From assembly GCF_050624435.1 (NCBI RefSeq), contig NC_134531.1, positions 252,912,812 through 252,976,811 on the forward strand: 64,000 nucleotides of DNA, given 5' to 3'. Positions 23,138-33,692 of the stretch are shown here, in pieces (within the stretch, counting starts at the first letter, position 1; every line of letters begins with the position of its first letter). The notes below the pieces were generated by a model. It was not told the DNA's origin. It made no database searches and saw nothing but the letters and a program-made list of their open reading frames with translations. Source of the stretch: Tenrec ecaudatus. Lineage: Eukaryota > Chordata > Mammalia > Afrosoricida > Tenrecidae. The translations under genes and the position numbers were made by a program.

Positions 23138-24208
23138 ACTAATAAGACTTCTTCTGATTGTGACGCCACATTCTTCTCCATATAATCCTCTTATTATTAG
23201 CCAAGCATATAGATTGAAAAACTATGTTGAGAAGATAAAACCATGATGCACAGCTTTCCTGGTTTTAAATCATGTGGTATTCCCTAGTTCTACTCACCAA
23301 ACTGCCTCTTGATCCATGTACATATTATGCATCAGTGTACTGAAGTGTCCTGGGATTCTTCTCAAGGGTATCCATAGTTTGTTATGATTTACACAGTCAA
23401 ATACCTTGGCATAGATACAAGTAAACATCCTTTGGTAGTCTCTATTTTGAGTCAAGATCTATCTGACATCAGCAATGATATCCCTTGTTCTATGTCATCT
23501 TATGAATCCAGTATGACCCTCTGAGAGTTCCCTATCAATGTGCTGCTGGAACTGTTGTTGGATGATCTTCAGCAAAATTTTACCGGTTTGTGATATCTGT
23601 GATACTCTAATATCATGTGAGTCTTCTGTTGGGTTACCTTTTTTATTGGAATGGGTACAAATATGGATCTCTTCCAGTCAGTTGGCCAAGTAGTCATCTT
23701 TCAAATGTTCTGGCTTAGATGAGTAAGTGCTTGCAATTCTTCATCAGTTTCTTGAAAAAATTGAGGAATTCCATCAATTTCCTGGAGCCTCATATTTGGC
23801 TAATATTTTCAGTTCAACTTCAACTTCTTTTTATCACTATTGGCTCTTGGTCATGTGCTACCTCCTGAAATGGTGGAATATCTACTAGTATTTTTTGATA
23901 CAATGTTTCTCTGAATTCCTTCATTCTCTCATGATGCACCTTCATCATTCTACATTTTGTCTAGAGAGTCTTTGAAGATTGCAACTTGATGCTTGAATTT
24001 TTTTCTTTGTTTCAGATATCCTGAGCGCATTATTCCATACTGGTTTTTAATTTCAGGGTTTTGCACATTTCATTACAATATTTGGCTGTGACTCTTGGAG
24101 CTGCTCTCTAGAGTTTTGTATTCATCCAATGACTTCCCTTTGCTTCAGCTTCTCTATGACTAAGGGCAAGTTTCATTCTCCTCTGATACCCACTTTGATC
24201 TGTTCTTT
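23138..24208 (-). pseudogene. RTE reverse transcriptase region, decayed
   Basis: Minus-strand translation shows the RT motif A region AKVFDCVNHNKLW at about 23380-23420 and, upstream, FVPIPIKKGNPTEDSHDI with KILLKIIQ, the usual order of the N-terminal RT blocks in BovB/RTE ORFs. The metal-binding aspartate of motif A (FDCV) is present here. Stops and frameshifts occur throughout. The enzyme would have reverse-transcribed its own RNA at a nicked target. Confidence 0.7.
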
Positions 24209-24320
24209 TTTAAAAAACATTTTATTAGGGGCTCATAACTATTATCACAATCCATACACACATTAATTGTGTAAGGCACATCTGTACATGCATTGCCCCC
24301 TCTAGTACTTTTTTTAAAAC
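24209..24320 (-). mobile_element. L1-type 3' end, short, inside the RTE
   Basis: AAACATTTTATTAGGGGCTC and CTATTATCACAATCCATACA, ending near TGCATTGCCCCC. Followed after about 20 bases by a second copy. Confidence 0.75.
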
Positions 24321-24337
24321 CATCTTTGATTTCTTTC

Positions 24338-24545
24338 TTTTAAAAAAAACATTTTATTAGGGACTCATACAATTCTTATCACAATCCATACATACATTGA
24401 TTGTATAAAGCACATCTGTACATTCTTTGCCCTAATCATTTTCAAAGCATTTGCTCTCCACGTAAGCCCTTTGCATCAAGTCTTCTTTTTCCCCTCCCTC
24501 CCCACTCGCCCCGCCCTCATGATTTCTAGTCTTCTTAATGACATT
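24338..24545 (-). mobile_element. second L1-type 3' end, adjacent
   Basis: ACATTTTATTAGGGACTCAT, CACAATCCATACATACATTG, TTCAAAGCATTTGCTCTCCA, then CCCCTCCCTCCCCACTCGCC. Longer than its left neighbour and the same orientation. Confidence 0.8.
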
Positions 24546-24613
24546 TTGATTTCTTTAAATATAATATTCTGGATATCTTCCACCACCTCCTCAGGTCTTC
24601 TAGCATTAGTGTT

Positions 24614-25188
24614 TGTGACCGTCAAGATAGACTACAGAAACAAATCCATAGACACACATATGTGTATAAAAAAGAGGTGTATAGACAAAAGCAATTGAAT
24701 ATTGAGGAAACAGCCCAGCCTAGTCCAGATCAAGTCCATAAGTCCCATATTAGCCCATATGTCCAATACCAATCTACAAAGTTCTCTTCTGACTCACGAA
24801 ACACATGCAATGATGACGATTGCATGAAGATGACAGGCATGTGCTTAGAAAATCCTGTGAATCCAGTGGTGTTGTAAGCATCTCAGCTCTAGCAGGAGTC
24901 TGAATATGGCTTCTCCAGCACCCAGGGCTGCTTTAGGGTAGGTCCATGAGGCTTCTCCTCAGGGATGTCTTGCACGGAATAAGCCTTGCCGGTAGAAAGT
25001 TTCTCAGGGAATGAGCCGAGAGAAATGTCTTTCGCCATCAAGGAGGAAAATACAGAAGTTCCCAGAAGTCTCAGGAGAAGGCCTTGCCAACACAGAGGCT
25101 CATTGGTTATATCTTCATTGACAGTCTAGACTCTTCCCCTTTCACTCATAATTCTCTCAAATTGACACCAGATTATGTAACTACTACA
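24614..25188 (+). mobile_element. solo LTR, plus strand, with 5-bp duplication
   Basis: Starts TGTGACCGTCAAGATAGACT and ends TTATGTAACTACTACA, giving TG...CA ends over 575 bp. GTGTT (24609-24613) and GTGAT (25189-25193) flank it, a 4-of-5 match to a 5-bp duplication. Contains CAAATCCATAGACACACATA, GTCCATAAGTCCCATATTAG and CAAATTGACACCAGATTATG. Same broad family as the LTR at 13257. It splits the RTE. Confidence 0.8.
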
Positions 25189-25909
25189 GTGATCAATATA
25201 TCAAATCTGTTCATAATATAAACTCTAACTTCAGGTGGAATAGAGTCAAGGTCCTATTTTGGTTCTTGTGGAGTCATTCTAATTTTCTTCACTTTTATCC
25301 TGAATTTCCATATGAGTAATTGATGATCTGTGTCTCAAGTAGCTCTTGGTCAGGTTTTAGCTGCCGATATTGAGTTTCTCCATCATCCCTTCCCACAGAT
25401 GTAGTCAAATTTCTTATTGTGTATTCCATCTGGAGAAGTCATTTGGTATAGTAATTTTTTTGTATTGTTGAGCACGGTATTTGTTATGAACAAGTCACAG
25501 GTTTTTTCAAAAATGACCATATTTTCCAACTACTGTTCTCTCCTCTTTCTTTCAAACTTTTTCATTCCAATTGCCAGTAATTAGCAATTGAATGTTTGAT
25601 AAATGTCAGGCTGAAATAATTGGTAGAATTTCTCAATTGCTTCATCACTTACTTTTGTGGTTGGTGCATAAGGAGTTGTATGGATTGCATGTTTTTGATG
25701 GCAGATAGATGGAATCCCATCATACATAACGTTTGACTTCATAATAGATTTTCCAATGTCACTTTTGAAGATGAATGACATGTCATTCCTCTTGATTGTG
25801 TTATTTCATCATAGTCAATTATATGATTTTCTGATTCAAAATGACTTATAAATCCAAATCTCACAAAGGGATAAATAAACAACATCACAGTAAACATATA
25901 TTTCATCTA

Positions 25910-26495
25910 GCTTATATCCACCATCATTGCTCATGGAAGCAGTCACCAAGAGATCAAAGGACACATTGCCTTTGGTAAATCTACTGCACAAGCACTCTAA
26001 CGTATTGAAAAGCAAGGGCATTTCTTTGAGGACAAGAGTGCACCTGACCCAGATCATGGTGTTATCGATTGTTTCATATGTGTGTGAAAGTTGGACATGG
26101 CATAAGAAAGACTACATGAGTGCATTTGGATTGTGGTGCCAGCAAAGAATATTAGAAATACCATGGATTTCCAAAAGAACAAGCAGACCTGTCTTGGAAG
26201 AAGTACAGCCAAAATGTTTCTTGGAAGCAAGAAAGGTGAGACTTTTTCTCACATATTTTGACTATGTTAACAGTACAACTCCGTCCCTGGGAAAAGAGAG
26301 CATACTTGGTAAAGTACAAGGTCAATGAAAAGGAACAAGACCCTCCACCAGATGAAGTGACACAGTGGTTACAATAATTGCCTCCTGCATAAAAGAAATT
26401 GTGAGATTGGCCCAAGACCAGGAAATGTAATTTCTGTTGTACATATGGTTGCTATGCCATAGAACCAACTCAACTGCATCTAACAAGAACAACAA
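25910..26495 (+). mobile_element. RTE LINE 3' end, plus strand
   Basis: An open frame (25927-26328) shows the RTE ORF2 C-terminus: TRVHLTQIMVLSIVSYVCES, WTWHKKDY and LWCQQRILEIPWISKRT. After it come the RTE 3' UTR (GTTGTACATATGGTTGCTAT, CATCTAACAAG) and an AAC-rich tail at about 26475-26492. Only the last part of the element is present; it abuts the 5' end of the opposite-strand RTE on its left. Confidence 0.75.
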
Positions 26496-26504
26496 CTCTT
26501 TTCT

Positions 26505-27665
26505 ATCTCCCACTTGATGTTCAGTTTGACATGTTATGGCAGCTTGTGTGCTGCTGTGATACCAGAATACCAATGGTATTTCAAATACCAGCAGGTCAAC
26601 CAAGGTGAGCTACTTTCAGAGAGCTTGCAGACTAAAAACAGGTTACAAAGAAAGAATAGATTATCCACTTCTTAGCAATCAGCCACTGATAATCTTTTGT
26701 ATAACAGGGTAACATAGTCTGATAGAGAAAACCTCATGAATAGTAGTGAAATATCTTCAGACAAAACATCAGGAAATGAGTGTCTCAGGTCACTTAAAGT
26801 AAAGTCAATCATAATGACATGGTTGAGTAATGTTGGGACCTTTTTTTTTCTTTTTTTTTTTTTGCTACTGGGGCATCACTTAAAATGAGATGAAATAGGT
26901 GCAAATATCTTTTAATAATAGAAACTTGGAATACATGAACTATGAATCTAGCACCATTAGAAGTTGTTGAAATTAAATACAATGCACAAAATTGATAAAC
27001 TAAGGAGTAAGCGGAAATAACTGATATTAGTCATTTGAATCATATGGTTTCCTATTGTAGGTAGTGATAAATTCAAGAGGAATGGTCTCACAGTCATCAT
27101 CAGAAAGATATAATAGCACCTATACACATACAAGGAAATCCAGTTAGAACTACCATGAAAATTTACTCACCAAATCATTAAAGCTAGTGTGGAAGAAATT
27201 GAAGTATTTTACCGAAATCTTGAGTCTGATATTGATCAAAATGTAATCAAGATGCATCGATAATTATTGGAAATGGAACAGAAAAAGTTGGAAATAAAGA
27301 GGAAAAACAGTAGCTGGAGAAGATGGTCCAGAAACAAAGCTGGAGATCTCATGATCGATTTCAAAAAAAACAAAAACCTAAGATGTCTTCATTGCAAATG
27401 ATTGTCCTTTCAACAAAATATATGGTGAATCCTCCAGGTTTAATATGCAAAAATAAAATTGTCTAAATCTGTGGAAAGTACCATGGACAATGGAAAGCGA
27501 CCAATAACAACTCAAGGTGAGGACAGGGCCTGAAAGTGGAACCCATATGTCAGTTCAGGTTGAAGCTGAAGAAAATAAAACCTGTCCACACAAGTCAAAG
27601 TGTGACCTTGAGGTTACCCCACCTGGATTTTGAGTCCATCTCAAGAAAAGATTTGACAGTAAAAA
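26505..27665 (+). mobile_element. RTE LINE 5' part with endonuclease region, plus strand
   Basis: Begins just after the AAC tail of the previous copy with the RTE 5' region (GTGTGCTGCTGTGATACCAG, CAGGTCAACCAAGGTGAG). It runs into the endonuclease: AATAGAAACTTGGAATACAT, GTCATTTGAATCATATGG, GATGCATCGATAATTATTGG. Cut off near 27665, before the RT domain. A poly-T patch at 26840-26863 interrupts it. Frame badly decayed. Confidence 0.7.
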
Positions 27666-27667
27666 CC

Positions 27668-28040
27668 TTGTCAGTTGATCCCCACACACAGTGCATGTGG
27701 ACCTTCTCTGGTTTTCTATGTTTTTGTTTGTTTGTCGTGGGGTTTATCTCAGATGAGTTATGTCATTGGGGGATACCCTCTTGGATTTGTGGTATACGAG
27801 TGTCTTTCTGTTTTTCAGTATATGAAACCCAGAATCGATGAACCTATAGGGACAGTAAGTAGATGAAGGGTTTCTGGAGGGTAGGGAAAGGTACAGTGGT
27901 GTGTAGGGGGACAGGTGCTGAGTAAAAGGGAGATGATGTCAAAGAATTCAGGAAGGAAAATAATGTTCGGAAACTGATGTAGGTCCCAATTGTACAAATT
28001 GCTTGATGTGATTCAACTATGGAATGATATGATATAAGTA
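27668..28040 (+). mobile_element. L1-type 3' UTR, plus strand, older subtype
   Basis: TTTGTTTGTTTGTCGTGGGG, CAGTATATGAAACCCAGAAT, then CCTATAGGGACAGTAAGTAG and GATGATGTCAAAGAATTC are shared with the elements at 38.2 and 62.9 kb. Confidence 0.6.
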
Positions 28041-28129
28041 TTAACTCTCAATAAGCAGATATAAAGAAGATACACTGACAATCACAAACCTCTCTTTTGC
28101 AATTGATCACGTGGTCATAACTAATAGGT

Positions 28130-31100
28130 AAAACTACCTTCTTCTAGTACTCCTTCTGTTTTACCTTTGCTCTCAGCCAGTACCTCAACTGGCCGTCATT
28201 TTTTGCCTGGTGGGGTGACCCAGACCTTCATTCCTGATAGGTCTGGGTTATTAGATGTCCTGTCAGGATTGGGTTGCTGTAATTTACCATTTACTTTAAT
28301 CACAGGGAATGGTAGTACTAAGAGTTGACCTATGGAATCTCTTGGATTCCAGACAGATCCTTCTTTACCTCCATTATATAGCACCAGTCCAATTTCTCTT
28401 TCATAATCAGGATCAATCCCACCACTCAGTACAGTGACACCCTTCCTACCCTGTTAATCCAGAGGCATGAGAAGCCTAAAGTGGCCAGGGGGCATACTCA
28501 GCTGCCAGTTCAGTGGAATCCGTACTGTGTTTCTGGGTAGGAGAGTTCCTTCCTTTGGGACCAGGGTCTCCAAGCCTGCAGCACACAGGGTTGCTGAGAC
28601 AGGAAGCAAAAATGCTGCAAGTGGATCACTAGGAGTAATAGTGAGTGGTGCCACTCCAGCTTCCACCCCTTGGTTCCTGCACCCATGAATTCTGGCTTTT
28701 GGAGACATAGCATCATATATTGGCTGCTGGTTTTGAATGTATACAGCTTCCTGGAGAACATTGCTCCAGCCCCGAAGTTGTTGCCACCTAGTTGGCACCG
28801 TAATTGTGTCTTAAGAGCCCATTCCACCAATCTATCAAGCCAGAAGCTTCAGGATGATGAGGAACATGATATGACCAGTGGATTCCATGGGCATGTCATT
28901 GCCGCACTGCATTTGCAATGAAGTAAGTTCCTTGATCTGAAACCATGCTATGTGGGATGCCATGCCGGTAGGTGAGGCATTCTGTAAGTCTATGAATGGT
29001 AGTTTTGGAAGTAGCATTGTGTGAAGGGAAGGCAAATTCTAATCCAGAGTATGTGTGTGTTCAAGTAAGAACAAAATGCTGCCCACACTATGATGGAAGT
29101 TGTCCTATGTAATCAACCTACCACCAAGTTGCCTGTTGATATCCCTGAGGAATGGTCTCATATCTTTGAGGTAATGCTGGTTTCTGCTGCTGGCAAATGG
29201 GGCAGTCAGCAGTGGCAGTGGCCAAGTCAGCCTTGGTGCGTGGAAGTCCCTGTTGCTGTGCCCATGCATAACCTCCATCCCTGCCACCATGTCCAGTTTG
29301 TTTATGTCCTCATTGGGTGATAACAGGAGTGGCAGAGGAAAAAGATGGACTAGTTTCCACAGCACATGTCATCTTCTCCATTTGATTGTTAAAATTCTCC
29401 TCTTCAGAGGTAACCCTTTGGTGAGCGTTCATATGAGATACAATTACCTTTACTTTCTTGCCCATTCAGAGAGGTTTGTCTACATACCGCTTTCCCATGC
29501 GTCCTTGTCACCAATTTTCCAATCATGTTCCTTCCACTGCCCGCACCTTCCAGCCAACCAATTAGCCAAAAAGGATACAATCTCACATCTGGCCATTTTT
29601 CCTTATAGGCAAACTGAACAGCCAGGTGCACTGCTTGAAGTTCTGGGAAAATTTCTCTTCACCACTGTCCTTTAGGGAGATCCCAGAAAGGGGCTGCTGC
29701 TGTCCACTTACGAGTGGCACCTGAATATTGTGCAGAGCCATCTGCAAAACAAGCATGACTTTTTTGGTATTCAGTTAATGTATGGTAAGGAGCTCCCCAG
29801 GAGGCCACAGGTACAGACTGGGAGAAAGAAGGTACTGCAACAGCAGTCGAGACTGTGGGCATTTGGGCCACTTATTCATGCAGTTTACTTGTCCCTTCAA
29901 GTCCTGCTTTGGCCCGTTTTTGTATATACCACTTCCATTTAACAATGGAGTGTTGCTGTGCACGTCCAACTTTATGATTCTGTGGGTCAGACAATACCCA
30001 GTTCATGATAGGTAATTCAGGCCTCATGGTGACTTCGTGGCCCATGGTGAGGTGTTCCGTCTCCACCAAGGCCCAGTAACAAGCCAGCAGCTGATTATCA
30101 AGGGGGAGTAGTTGTCTGCAGAGGATAGCCGGATTTTACCACAAAATCCCAATGGTCTATGCTGTATTCCCCAACAGGGGTCTGCCAGACTGCACACTGA
30201 ATCTTTATCTACAACTGACCCCTCGCACCATCGGGTCAGCTGGATCATATGGTACCTTAGGAGTGGGGTACTGGAGAAACAAATCATAAGATGGAGGGTA
30301 GATATTTGTTTGACCTCTCCCTCATGGTAGTTTTTCTTCTTTGTCTAGCCAGAGGTCAGATAAAGCCACACTTTACTTGGTTGTTGCCTGGAAAAAATAC
30401 GGGAAATATGAAAAAGAAAATTTTCATGCCCACTTGCTTTCAGCCATTAAAATTTGATCTTCAGGTGGATTTAGGCCATGCCTGTAAAAACTTTGAAAAG
30501 ATATGCTGCACCCAGTGCTTTGGAGAACTCAGGAACCAATGGTCTTTGTCAGAAGCTGGAAAAAATCTGGAACCATGAAGAAAACTCCCCTCTAGGACAG
30601 AATGTTAAAGGGAACCTGAGAGCAGGCTACAATGCTTGCTAGGTGACCACCTGGATCTACTTGTTGAGCAGAAGTGGGAGAAATGCAGCAATAAAGAGAG
30701 GGGTTGAGTTTGGCCACTGACACCTGTGGACATGGTTTACAGGAAAACAAGAGATGAGAGCGGGTTGACTGGTCCAAAGTTCATGACCTAGCATGAAGGG
30801 ACTAGGCTTGTGGAGTATTGGTGAAAGCCTTTGATCTAAAGCAAAGCGTCCAATGGGCACCCTGTCACGGCTGAGTGAGGCAGCCCACATTGAGTGGACC
30901 AGAACCAGACAAGATGGAGATTTTTGAGTCTGAACTGGTGCATATTGTTGCTGATTTTATGGATGGCCTGTCCGGATTTGACTTTGCTTATGGATGTAGA
31001 CTTCACAGGGGTCCAACTGGAATGAAGATTCTTCATGTAAGAAAATATCATTGTCTCCTCAGAGCACTGGATTGATGTAAGTGTGCAGTATATAAGTTGG

Positions 31101-31200
31101 ATACCCAAAATTGGGGGGATAATGGCATGAAGTGACTGGCCTCTAAATTTCATAGGTGGGGGAACATATTCAGAGGATTATAGGATTAAAATGTAGGTGT
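28130..31200 (-). pseudogene. ERV-L pol (RNase H, integrase, dUTPase), decayed provirus
   Basis: Internal part of a class III (ERV-L) endogenous retrovirus, read right to left. 30600-31150: weak RT-region remains. 29872-30287: connection region. 29659-29871: RNase H with ADGSAQYSG (Asp at about 29741). 29184-29210: the Cys-x2-Cys half of the integrase zinc finger (ADCPICQQQ). 28800-29035: integrase core in several frames. 28454-28798: integrase end running into a dUTPase segment (TPSDPLAAFLLPVSATL). 28196-28384: dUTPase C-terminal part. A dUTPase after integrase and lack of env are known marks of ERV-L. Many stops and frameshifts. No gag seen; no 3' LTR on the left, where an L1-type end abuts. 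Confidence 0.8.
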
Positions 31201-31224
31201 TACTTAATGTGCACATGCCAAGTT

Positions 31225-31375
31225 GGCAAGGGGTGAATTGAGGAAGTTTATTGTATGAATCCGGCCAATAAACACATGTGGGTTTAATTGAAGGGGAAAG
31301 GATAATTGAAAGGGGAAAGGATAAATGTCTCAGTGAGCCTCACTTTTCTAGTTGTTGGATCTCTTGTTTTGTGAT
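31225..31375 (-). mobile_element. LTR 3' fragment, minus strand
   Basis: Its reverse complement (GAGGCTCACTGAGACATTTA; CACATGTGTTTATTGGCC) matches the last 110 bases of the solo LTR at 31626-32122, so it is a fragment of that family in the opposite orientation. It includes a short tandem duplication of AATTGAAGGGGAAAGGAT. Confidence 0.55.
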
Positions 31376-31379
31376 GGTC

Positions 31380-32285
31380 AACCAGGGTGCAGCTGCGTTA
31401 GCCAGTTTCCTGCTTCAGCTGGCAAGGCTGACTTCCTACAAGACATCTCCAAGGAGAAGTCGCATGAACCTACCCCGAGGCAGCCCTGGTGCTGGAGCAG
31501 CCGTGTGGAGGCCCCTGTCAGAGCTGAGATGCTTACACATTCACTGACTTGGCTTTCTCCTGACAGTCTGAATCATTACACCTTTTTGTGTGAGATGGAG
31601 GAGGACTTTGTGGATTGGTGGTGCCTGTATTGGACAGGGTTCTCTAAAGAGACAAACCAGATTGCTAGTAATTATATATAAATATATTTATCAAGATAGA
31701 TATATAATTCAAGAAATGAACCATTAAATTATATACAGATAGATAATACAAGAAATTAACAGTTAAATTATAAATCAGTGAGACACTAGCAGTCCTTTAA
31801 GGCTTGAGAGCTGCCAGTTGCCAGTCCCCTTTTGTAGAGAGAGCTGGGCTATATATACCCAGGCAGCAAACAGCAAGGCAGGTCCCCAACTGTCATCAAC
31901 TGTCGGTCCCCAGCTCCAGAGATGAACATTCCAATCATGTGGGCTTAAAGGGACCTCAACTTACAGTGACACAGTCCATAGGCTAGACATCTCACAGGTA
32001 GTGTACCCCTTTAAACTGAGGTACAGAACAACAAAGGTGAGGCTCACCAAGCCATTTATCCCTCTGCCCTTCAGTTAATCCTACTTGTGTTTATCGGCCA
32101 GGCTGGCACAATAACTATAGCAGTGCCTATATGGCTTAATGGTGGACTTGTGGCCTTAGGCAGCACTGGGTTGGGATGTTCTCTTGGTGTGCACTTAACC
32201 TTCATATATAACTCTTTCTAATGAGTTTCAGTGGATTTGTTTTTCTAATGCACTCAGATTGACACACCCACAAAAACAACTGTTT
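31380..32285 (-). mobile_element. LTR, minus strand, split by a solo LTR
   Basis: Left part 31380-31625 (GTCAGAGCTGAGATGCTTAC) and right part 32123-32285 (GGTTGGGATGTTCTCTTGG; AATGCACTCAGATTGACAC) align with the minus-strand LTRs at 59540 and 13257. It lies where the 5' LTR of the minus-strand ERV-L could be, though no leader or gag links the two. Confidence 0.55.
31626..32122 (+). mobile_element. solo LTR with perfect 5-bp duplication
   Basis: Starts TGTATTGGACAGGGTTCTCT and ends CACAATAACTATAGCA. GTGCC lies directly on both sides (31621-31625 and 32123-32127). 497 bp. The same family as 63047-63651: both share CCAGATTGCTAGTA, CAGGCAGCAA, GACACAGTCCA and CCAGGCTGGCACAATAA. It sits inside an older minus-strand LTR. 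Confidence 0.9.
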
Positions 32286-32589
32286 TGATTGAACCATTTT
32301 TTTTGGAAGGCTCCTGAATGGCTCTAAACATACATAAGTGAGAGAAGTCTACAACCATCCACTAATCTCATGAGACAGATGAAACTGTTTTATTTTAAGT
32401 AAACCTATGCATCTATGAATTGGAATGCAAGTTTTACTCTCCTACATGCCTGTATGCACATTTTATTGTTAACATACACACAGTAATGAGTAAATATTTA
32501 AAAACCTACTATGCATATATCTTGCCCTCCCTTGAAGTGGTTGTTTAGGACTGTGGTGTTCTAATTCTTCATGTGTTACTAAAAAATAC

Positions 32590-32895
32590 AGCTTGTCGCT
32601 GTTGCTGTTTTTCAGTCCCACTGGATCAGTTCTGGCTCATAGTGCCCTCGGCACAATAGAATGAAACACTGCCCGGTCCTGTTTCATCATCACAATTGTT
32701 CCTATGCCTGAGCCCACTGCGGCAGCCACTGTGTCAGTTCATCTCATTGAGGGCCTTCCTCTTTTCCCAGCCCCCCCATTGTACCAAGCACAATGTGCTT
32801 CCACAGAGAATGGTCGCTCCTGAAAATACAGCTTCGATAGATATACAATTCTTGTCTCAAACGTTTCTCCCTTCAGCATCTTGAAAATGATCCAT
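32590..32895 (-). mobile_element. RTE 3' end, minus strand
   Basis: AATGAAACACTGCCCGGTCC, GCAGCCACTGTGTCAGTTCA and TTGAGGGCCTTCCTCTTTTC follow the RTE 3' UTR order seen at 19.8 and 47.8 kb. Confidence 0.65.
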
Positions 32896-33484
32896 ACTTA
32901 TTTTATTTTCTATGGTGTTCTTGAAATCTCAGACTCAACCTGGTTCTTTGTCTCTCAACATGGAGTTATATTTTTGGATATTTTAAAATATTAAGTTTGT
33001 ATATATTTGCTAGTCTCTATCTTGAAATTGGTTTTTCTGAATTTGTTATCACAAGAATGTGGTGAGTTGTTTTAAAATGTAAATGTTAACCTATTTTTCC
33101 TGAAGCTTTTCTTGGATTATCATTTTAAATATGATTTCTACTTATGTGTTTTCTACCATACCCCACCTTAATCCTGCCTACTTAGCACACCAGAAATTAA
33201 GTGCAAAATGGGAATATAGGCACAATGTTCAGGCTAGCATTTAGAATACATGACACAACCAGGGACTATGCTTTAGAAATCCAAAGTAAGCAATGAACTG
33301 CATGACATTGGTCAGCACTCTAAGTAACTACAGCCCTGTGGTTCTCACTCCTTGAAAACCAGATGTTTTTAGATGATTATAGCCCTTATACTTGTCACAT
33401 TTTCATCACATTTAGACAAGAGAGTCCCCACACATACCTGTGGACCACTTGAATGTCAAACATATTTTTCTCAGCCTCCATTAA
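32896..33484. other. unassigned AT-rich DNA
   Basis: No gene and no repeat that I can name with confidence. Confidence 0.3.
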
Positions 33485-33692
33485 ATAAAGGGAGCATTGT
33501 CTTTACTCGTTGGACTGGGATCTGAAAGGTCAGAAGTTCGAAAACACCAGGTGTGTCTCTGGAGAAAGATGATATTTTCACTCCCTTAAACATACAGTGT
33601 CAGAAAGTCACAGAGCAATTCTACCTTGTCCTATAGGGTCCCTGTGCATCTGCATCACGTGGTGGCAGTGAAGTTGGTTTGGTTTGGGGGTC
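33485..33692 (+). mobile_element. AfroSINE, plus strand
   Basis: AGGTCAGAAGTTCGAAAACA (B-box-like), GTCACAGAGCAATTCTACC, TTGTCCTATAGGGTCCC and GTGGTGGCAGTGAAGTTGGT. Confidence 0.75.

Larger units (their letters stand above)
19795..25850 (-). mobile_element. RTE (BovB-like) LINE, near full length, split by later insertions
   Basis: RTE pieces in one orientation and correct order: 3' end 19795-20191, 20350-20665, reverse transcriptase 23138-24208, a short piece 24546-24613, and 5' endonuclease part 25189-25850. Between them lie L1-type insertions and one LTR with its own target duplication, each splitting sequence that is contiguous in other RTE copies. At the largest break, the RTE text runs TTATTTGCATATCACAGG (20665) then ACTAATAAGACTTCTTCTGA (23139), as an uninterrupted RTE would. 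The coding frame is broken by many stops. Boundaries other than the LTR are approximate. Confidence 0.75.

Noticed and set aside
22384-23185. Several 70-146 codon frames
   Set aside because: All lie in the far part of the L1-type module and are in plus orientation, opposite to the element; no ORF2 motifs.
28467-28921. Plus-strand frames across the ERV-L region
   Set aside because: They are antisense shadows of the minus-strand integrase and dUTPase remains.
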